From assembly GCA_031178645.1 (NCBI GenBank), contig JAPSIP010000050.1, forward strand, positions 1 through 8,953: a stretch of DNA of 8,953 bases, written 5' to 3'. Positions within the stretch are counted from its first letter, which is position 1, and every line of letters begins with the position of its first letter. Source of the DNA: Paracoccus sp. (in: a-proteobacteria) (GTDB lineage Bacteria > Pseudomonadota > Alphaproteobacteria > Rhodobacterales > Rhodobacteraceae). The notes under the pieces are model-generated. The model did not search any database, had not been told where the DNA came from, and saw nothing but the letters and a program-made list of their open reading frames with translations. The position numbers and the translations under genes were made by a program. Below, piece after piece: positions 7,545 to 8,953 of this stretch.

Positions 7545-8117
7545 TCAGAAGCCATAGGGATGGATCACCGACCACAGCGCGCCCCATATCGCGGTGACGG
7601 CAACCGCCAGCATCGACAACAGCGTGACCAGCCGGCGGTGGATCACCATGCGGCGCACGGCCTCGGCTGCGGCTTCGGGAACCGGGCGCGTGCCCTGCTC
7701 GGCCGCGGCAAGCAGCGGCATCAGGCGGCGGGCCAGCAGGACCCGCATCCAGAACAGGATCGCCAGGGGAAACAGCAGCAGGAAGGCCGCAAGCGCCAGT
7801 TCCAGCCCATAGCCGATCCCCATGATCGCAAGCGATGTCAACCCGAAGCCGGTCACGGCCAGCAGCACCGCCCCCTCTCGACGGCCAAGCCGCCAGCGGG
7901 GCAGCACCAGCGACAGCCAGTCCAGCAGGTGCAGCACGACCGGCGCGTCGGCCTTTCCCTCGGCCAGGGCGGTGCGCGCGCGGCCCAGGATCTCGACCGG
8001 GACGCCGATGATGGCGCGGCCCGTAAAGGACCACAGGCCGATCACCACCAGCCAATACCAGACCGTGCCGAAGGACCGGCTGTCCAGAAAGCCGACCAGG
8101 CTGTCGAATTGCGGCAC
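7545..8117 (-). CDS. Small polytopic membrane protein of unknown function
   Basis: The 190-residue product looks like a four-helix inner-membrane protein. It opens MPQFDSLVGFLDSRSFGTVW, then has hydrophobic segments at about 19-33, 83-105, 107-128 and 163-184, with a basic, partly amphipathic loop (about 40-80, including RWRLGRR) and a second charged loop (about 129-162). I see no signal peptide, catalytic motif or metal ligands. The DSRSF..(L/V)WYW opening and IIGVP...L.RAR resemble a Rhodobacterales family that databases label 'component of SufBCD complex'; that is from memory, I know of no firm basis for that label, and no suf gene is present here. I chose GTG (8117-8115) because AAGGAAG lies five bases upstream. 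The open frame continues to ATGs at 8201 and 8216, but those overlap the hemB start and lack ribosome sites. The gene heads the mfd-pabB-pabC block. No convincing promoter of its own was seen. Confidence 0.82.
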   Translation of the reverse strand: MPQFDSLVGFLDSRSFGTVWYWLVVIGLWSFTGRAIIGVPVEILGRARTALAEGKADAPVVLHLLDWLSLVLPRWRLGRREGAVLLAVTGFGLTSLAIMGIGYGLELALAAFLLLFPLAILFWMRVLLARRLMPLLAAAEQGTRPVPEAAAEAVRRMVIHRRLVTLLSMLAVAVTAIWGALWSVIHPYGF

Positions 8118-8122
8118 GAGGG

Positions 8123-8129
8123 CTTCCTT
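8123..8129 (-). promoter_or_regulatory. Ribosome binding site of the membrane-protein gene
   Basis: The minus strand reads AAGGAAG, then CCCTC, then GTG (8117-8115). It decides the start of a reading frame that is open much further upstream. The ten bases AAGGAAGCCC are identical to those before hemB on the other strand. Confidence 0.6.
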
Positions 8130-8156
8130 GTCCTTGATCGCGCGCGACCTTAGAAC
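8128..8156 (+). promoter_or_regulatory. Candidate sigma-70 type promoter for hemB
   Basis: TTGTCC (8128-8133) and TAGAAC (8151-8156) each match four of six consensus positions and are separated by the ideal 17 bases. Transcription would begin near 8163, leaving a leader of about 37 bases before hemB. Matches this good arise by chance fairly often, so this is a moderate call resting mainly on its position in the only gap between divergent genes. Confidence 0.4.
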
Positions 8157-8164
8157 GGCTGTTG

Positions 8165-8199
8165 CCGAAGGAAAAGCCGCCCCGAAAAGGAAGCCCGCC
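8165..8199 (+). repeat. Imperfect tandem repeat in the hemB leader
   Basis: CCGAAGGAAAAGCCGCC (8165-8181) is followed at once by CCGAAAAGGAAGCCCGCC (8182-8199), two near copies of 17 and 18 bases, each carrying an AAGGA-type core. Only the second lies at the correct distance from the hemB ATG. The first may be a chance duplication or a standby ribosome site; I have no evidence for function. Confidence 0.45.
8187..8193 (+). promoter_or_regulatory. Ribosome binding site of hemB
   Basis: AAGGAAG is followed by CCCGCC and the ATG at 8200-8202, a good Shine-Dalgarno at a six-base spacing that supports this hemB start. Confidence 0.7.
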
Positions 8200-8953
8200 A
8201 TGCCGACGCCGATCATCGCCCCCTTTCCCGCCGCGCGCCTGCGCCGGTTGCGCCGGACGCCCGCGATCCGCGCGATGGTGTCGGAATGCGACGTGACGCC
8301 CGCCAACCTGATCTGGCCGATCTTCGTGACCGAGGTTCCGGGCGCCGAGGGCGAGATTGCCTCCATGCCTGGCGTGGAACGGCTGACGCTGGACGGCGCA
8401 AAGCGGGCGGCCGAACGGGCGGCCCGGCTGAACATTCCGGCCATCTGCATCTTTCCGCATTCCGACCAAAATCTTAAGACCGAAACCTGCGAACGTGCCT
8501 GGGATCCCGACAACATCGGCAACCGCGCCATCCGGGCCGTCAAGGAAGCCGCGCCGGACCTTGCGGTGATGACCGACATCGCGCTTGATCCCTATAACGC
8601 CAACGGCCATGACGGCATCGTCGTGAACGGAGAGATTCTGAACGATGAAACGGTCGAGGCCCTGGTCCGCATGGCCCTGGTTCAGGCCGAAAGCGGGGCC
8701 GATATCCTGGGCCCCAGCGACATGATGGACGGGCGCATCGGCGCGCTGCGGGCTGCCCTTGAACAGGCGGGCCACAAGCACACGGCAATCCTGTCCTATG
8801 CCGCCAAGTTCGCCTCCAGCTTCTATGGCCCTTTCCGGGATGCGGTTGGCGCATCCGGTCGGCTGGTGGGCGACAAGAAGACCTATCAGGTCAACCCCGC
8901 AAACCGGGGCGAGGCGATCCGCTGCGTGGCCCGCGACCTGGCCGAGGGCGCGG
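8200..8953 (+). CDS. hemB: Delta-aminolevulinic acid dehydratase / porphobilinogen synthase (3' end missing)
   Basis: HemB condenses two 5-aminolevulinate molecules into porphobilinogen, the second committed step of tetrapyrrole synthesis, in the cytoplasm as an octamer. The window holds 251 codons of an enzyme of about 330 residues. The N-terminal arm carries RLRRLRRTPAIRAMV (13-27), followed by NLIWPIFV (36-43), SMPGVERL (55-62), MTDIALDPYNANGHDG (124-139), GPSDMMDGRIGALR (171-184) and SYAAKFASSFYGPFRDA (199-215). K203 aligns with the first active-site lysine (E. coli K195); the Schiff-base lysine of the VKP motif lies beyond the right edge. At 126-138 the cysteines that bind catalytic zinc in E. 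coli are replaced by Ala and Asp (D126, A128, D130, D138), the magnesium-type, zinc-independent arrangement typical of alphaproteobacteria and plants. The ATG is preceded by AAGGAAG at six bases. It is transcribed divergently from the membrane gene, probably from the promoter at 8128-8156. Confidence 0.98.
   Translation, partial: MPTPIIAPFPAARLRRLRRTPAIRAMVSECDVTPANLIWPIFVTEVPGAEGEIASMPGVERLTLDGAKRAAERAARLNIPAICIFPHSDQNLKTETCERAWDPDNIGNRAIRAVKEAAPDLAVMTDIALDPYNANGHDGIVVNGEILNDETVEALVRMALVQAESGADILGPSDMMDGRIGALRAALEQAGHKHTAILSYAAKFASSFYGPFRDAVGASGRLVGDKKTYQVNPANRGEAIRCVARDLAEGA

Larger units (their letters stand above)
8120..8196. repeat. Ten-base perfect inverted repeat across the divergent gap
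   Basis: GGGCTTCCTT (8120-8129) is the exact reverse complement of AAGGAAGCCC (8187-8196), with 57 bases between the arms. Each arm is the ribosome-binding segment of the gene reading outward: the right arm for hemB, the left arm for the membrane protein. The left arm also touches the proposed hemB -35 box and would lie upstream of the proposed hemB transcript, so it would not fold with the right arm in that RNA. Confidence 0.7.

Noticed and set aside
5733..8153. An 806-codon plus-strand open frame antisense to mfd and the membrane gene
   Set aside because: Same artefact. It covers conserved Mfd motifs on the other strand, its product has low-complexity Arg/Gln/His/Ala-rich composition, and it has no domain.
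8150..8187. A minus-strand promoter for the membrane gene (TCTAAG with TTTTCC about 15 bases upstream)
   Set aside because: Both boxes are poor and the spacing is short, so I do not call it.
8118..8579. N-terminal extension of the membrane protein up to 344 codons
   Set aside because: The extension is antisense to hemB, has no ribosome site, and the recognisable family-like opening begins just after the GTG at 8117.
7465..8781. A 438-codon minus-strand frame spanning hemB, the membrane gene and the mfd start
   Set aside because: It lies in a different frame from the membrane gene and runs antisense to hemB. The conserved proteins on either side explain the region.
1..8953. Mobile element, CRISPR, phage, toxin-antitoxin or defence system
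   Set aside because: No transposase, integrase, terminal repeats, spaced direct repeats or small toxin-like genes. All long conserved frames are chromosomal housekeeping genes of similar base composition.

Overview
This window is ordinary, gene-dense chromosome from a high-GC alphaproteobacterium, most likely a member of the Rhodobacteraceae close to Paracoccus or Rhodobacter. The grounds are the strongly GC-biased third codon positions, the alphaproteobacterial style of ClpA, Mfd and HemB (HemB has the aspartate-type metal loop), and a small four-helix membrane protein resembling one I know only from Rhodobacterales. I see no insertion sequence, phage gene, CRISPR array, tRNA or rRNA.

Layout. 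From 1 to 2206 (+) lies most of clpA, the ATPase of the ClpAP protease, missing about its first 37 residues at the window edge. It runs into a strong hairpin terminator (2223-2262) in a short convergent spacer that also holds two more hairpins. From 2330 to 8117 a four-gene minus-strand block reads, in transcription order: a small polytopic membrane protein (7545-8117), mfd (4050-7508), pabB (2926-4053) and a pabC-like class IV aminotransferase/lyase (2330-2965). mfd and pabB overlap by four bases (GTGA), and pabC starts inside the end of pabB, so the last three genes are almost certainly translated from one message. On the plus strand, 82 bases from the membrane gene, hemB starts at 8200 and runs off the right edge.

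Function. ClpA unfolds proteins for ClpP. Mfd removes stalled RNA polymerase and recruits UvrA. PabB and PabC would together convert chorismate to 4-aminobenzoate for folate, using a glutamine amidotransferase (PabA) that is not in the window. HemB makes porphobilinogen for heme and, if the organism has them, bacteriochlorophyll and cobalamin. Apart from the PabB-PabC pair, these are housekeeping functions not linked by one pathway.

I did not find a novel system. The points most worth a second look are in the control signals. mfd lacks a ribosome binding site, but a perfect TTGACA sits at the distance that would place the transcript start on its ATG (a candidate leaderless mRNA). The two divergent genes at the right share an identical ten-base ribosome-binding segment as a perfect inverted repeat. 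pabC appears to start at a GTG served by a Shine-Dalgarno made from conserved glutamate codons of pabB. The membrane protein is the only gene without a known function.
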